From positions 2,875,501 to 2,939,500 of the forward strand of contig NZ_JAUSXS010000001.1 of assembly GCF_030816195.1 (NCBI RefSeq): a DNA stretch of 64,000 bases, written 5' to 3'. Under the pieces are notes generated by a model. It searched no databases. It was given only the letters and a program-made list of their open reading frames with translations, and was not told where the DNA came from. This stretch comes from Pseudomonas sp. W4I3. Its GTDB lineage: Bacteria; Pseudomonadota; Gammaproteobacteria; Pseudomonadales; Pseudomonadaceae. The translations under genes and the position numbers were made by a program. Below, in pieces: positions 63,301 through 64,000 of this stretch. Position 1 is the first letter of the stretch, and each line of letters starts with the position of its first letter.

Positions 63301-64000
63301 ATGCAGCACCAGTGGGATGAAATGCACCGCACCCGCAAGCCTACGTTCGTTCTGTGTGGCGAGCCTCAGGGGGACGTGCTCAATCTCTACGTTCACGGTT
63401 ATTCGGCGTTTTTCAGCCAACAACAATTGGCGGGCTTCAAGCAGCAACTGGCCGGCATCGAAGGCTCGACCAACCTGATGTTGTTCTGGCCGGCGGGGCA
63501 TTTCCTGGAAAACCTCTTCGCACCGTTCAAGGAGGTGATCGCCTCGATGCTCGGCGGAGGCGGCCTGGGCGCGGCGACGGTGGGCGTGGGCAAGGCGATT
63601 GCCTACTTTCTCGACCATTACAAAAGTGTCGAGGCGCGGGTCGATGAAGTGGCCAGGACCTTGTTGCCTGAGCTGGCGAGCTACCTGCACGCCGAATCGC
63701 TGCAGGTGCGGCAAATCAATCTGATCGGTCACTCCCTTGGCGCCCGGATTTTGGTCAAGAGTGTGCTGGCCAGCCCTGAAGTCGCTGCTGAACTGCCGTT
63801 GAACAATGTCTTGCTGATGGGCGGGGCGATCTGTACCTCGAGCCCTTGGGAAGCGGTGTCGGCACCGCTCAAGGGGCGGCTGATCAATTGCCACTCAAGC
63901 AAGGACTGGGCGCTGGCGATGAAGCCGGACACCGAGCGTTGCATCGGCCGCTATCCCATCGCGGTGACGCCGGCACTCAAGGCCAAGGTGTCCAACGTGC
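63301..64000 (+). CDS. DUF726-like alpha/beta hydrolase, 3' end beyond window
   Basis: An open frame runs from ATG 63301 to the window end (233 residues so far). It includes LNLYVHGYSAFFSQQQLAGF, a glycine-rich stretch IASMLGGGGLGAATVGVGKAIAYFL that looks membrane-associated, and the nucleophile elbow INLIGHSLGARILVKSVL, followed by LLMGGA. This is the DUF726/TMCO4-like hydrolase pattern. Substrate unknown; the gene is incomplete here. Confidence 0.8.
   Translation, partial: MQHQWDEMHRTRKPTFVLCGEPQGDVLNLYVHGYSAFFSQQQLAGFKQQLAGIEGSTNLMLFWPAGHFLENLFAPFKEVIASMLGGGGLGAATVGVGKAIAYFLDHYKSVEARVDEVARTLLPELASYLHAESLQVRQINLIGHSLGARILVKSVLASPEVAAELPLNNVLLMGGAICTSSPWEAVSAPLKGRLINCHSSKDWALAMKPDTERCIGRYPIAVTPALKAKVSNV

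Overview
The window looks like chromosome of a fluorescent-group Pseudomonas. Coding is GC-rich and dense. Genes such as xenA, yghU, cobF and a CPA2-type K+/H+ antiporter have a Pseudomonas look. The intergenic gaps hold REP doublets (REPINs) whose arms contain GTGGGAGGGGGCTTGC and GAGGGAGCTTGCTCCC, 16-mers I know as REPIN families of the P. fluorescens SBW25 lineage. No rRNA, tRNA, IS element, prophage or CRISPR array was seen. The window is mostly catabolic and accessory gene sets, each with its own regulator.

Layout. 110-5294 (-): one operon reading DUF1185 protein, alpha/beta hydrolase, aldehyde dehydrogenase, flavin reductase, carboxymuconolactone-decarboxylase-like protein, GntR regulator, NUDIX hydrolase, with a 12-bp GntR-type palindrome upstream. 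5475-10596: amino-acid-type chemoreceptor, frameshifted bestrophin channel, and a coupled winged-helix protein plus membrane diguanylate cyclase. 10614-12095: ArsR regulator divergent from xenA around a perfect operator. 12309-14444: TonB siderophore receptor. 14580-27871: an apparently complete oxidative (non-phosphorylating) L-arabinose pathway. It holds a FadR-type regulator, IlvD/Edd dehydratase, MFS carrier, AraD1/FAH-type dehydratase, 2-oxoglutarate semialdehyde dehydrogenase, SMP-30 lactonase, AraFGH transporter, mutarotase and SDR dehydrogenase. A shared TAGTnCTACTA site lies in both divergent promoters.

28930-39870: the most interesting region. It resembles the rhizobial rhizopine (moc) catabolic genes split into two modules. 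The left module is Gfo/Idh dehydrogenase, TIM-barrel isomerase and an orphan sugar-binding protein, with a textbook sigma-54 promoter facing a divergent enhancer-binding regulator. The right module is a LacI regulator divergent from a membrane di-iron oxygenase, MocE-type Rieske ferredoxin, ferredoxin reductase and a second TIM barrel. Between them sits an exact 181-bp-period tandem array of seven REPIN-like units.

39810-50631: UppP, GNAT, GlxA-type AraC regulator, a NemR-like regulator with DJ-1 protein and old yellow enzyme, a ParDE-like toxin-antitoxin pair, quinone oxidoreductase, DoxX, alpha/beta hydrolase, and a translationally coupled periplasmic glyoxalase-fold protein plus outer-membrane barrel. 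50773-57417: zinc alcohol dehydrogenase, then an 800-bp giant inverted repeat, then a PAS-LuxR regulator divergent from a thiolase / acyl-CoA ligase / MFS operon. 57479-64000: histidine phosphatase and cobF, esterase, periplasmic protein, CPA2 antiporter, HigBA pair and the start of a DUF726-like hydrolase.

Four otherwise intact genes (bestrophin, araF, mutarotase, nemA-like) each carry a single extra base. Because all four are +1 and the flanking reading frames are well conserved, base-calling or assembly error should be excluded before calling them pseudogenes.
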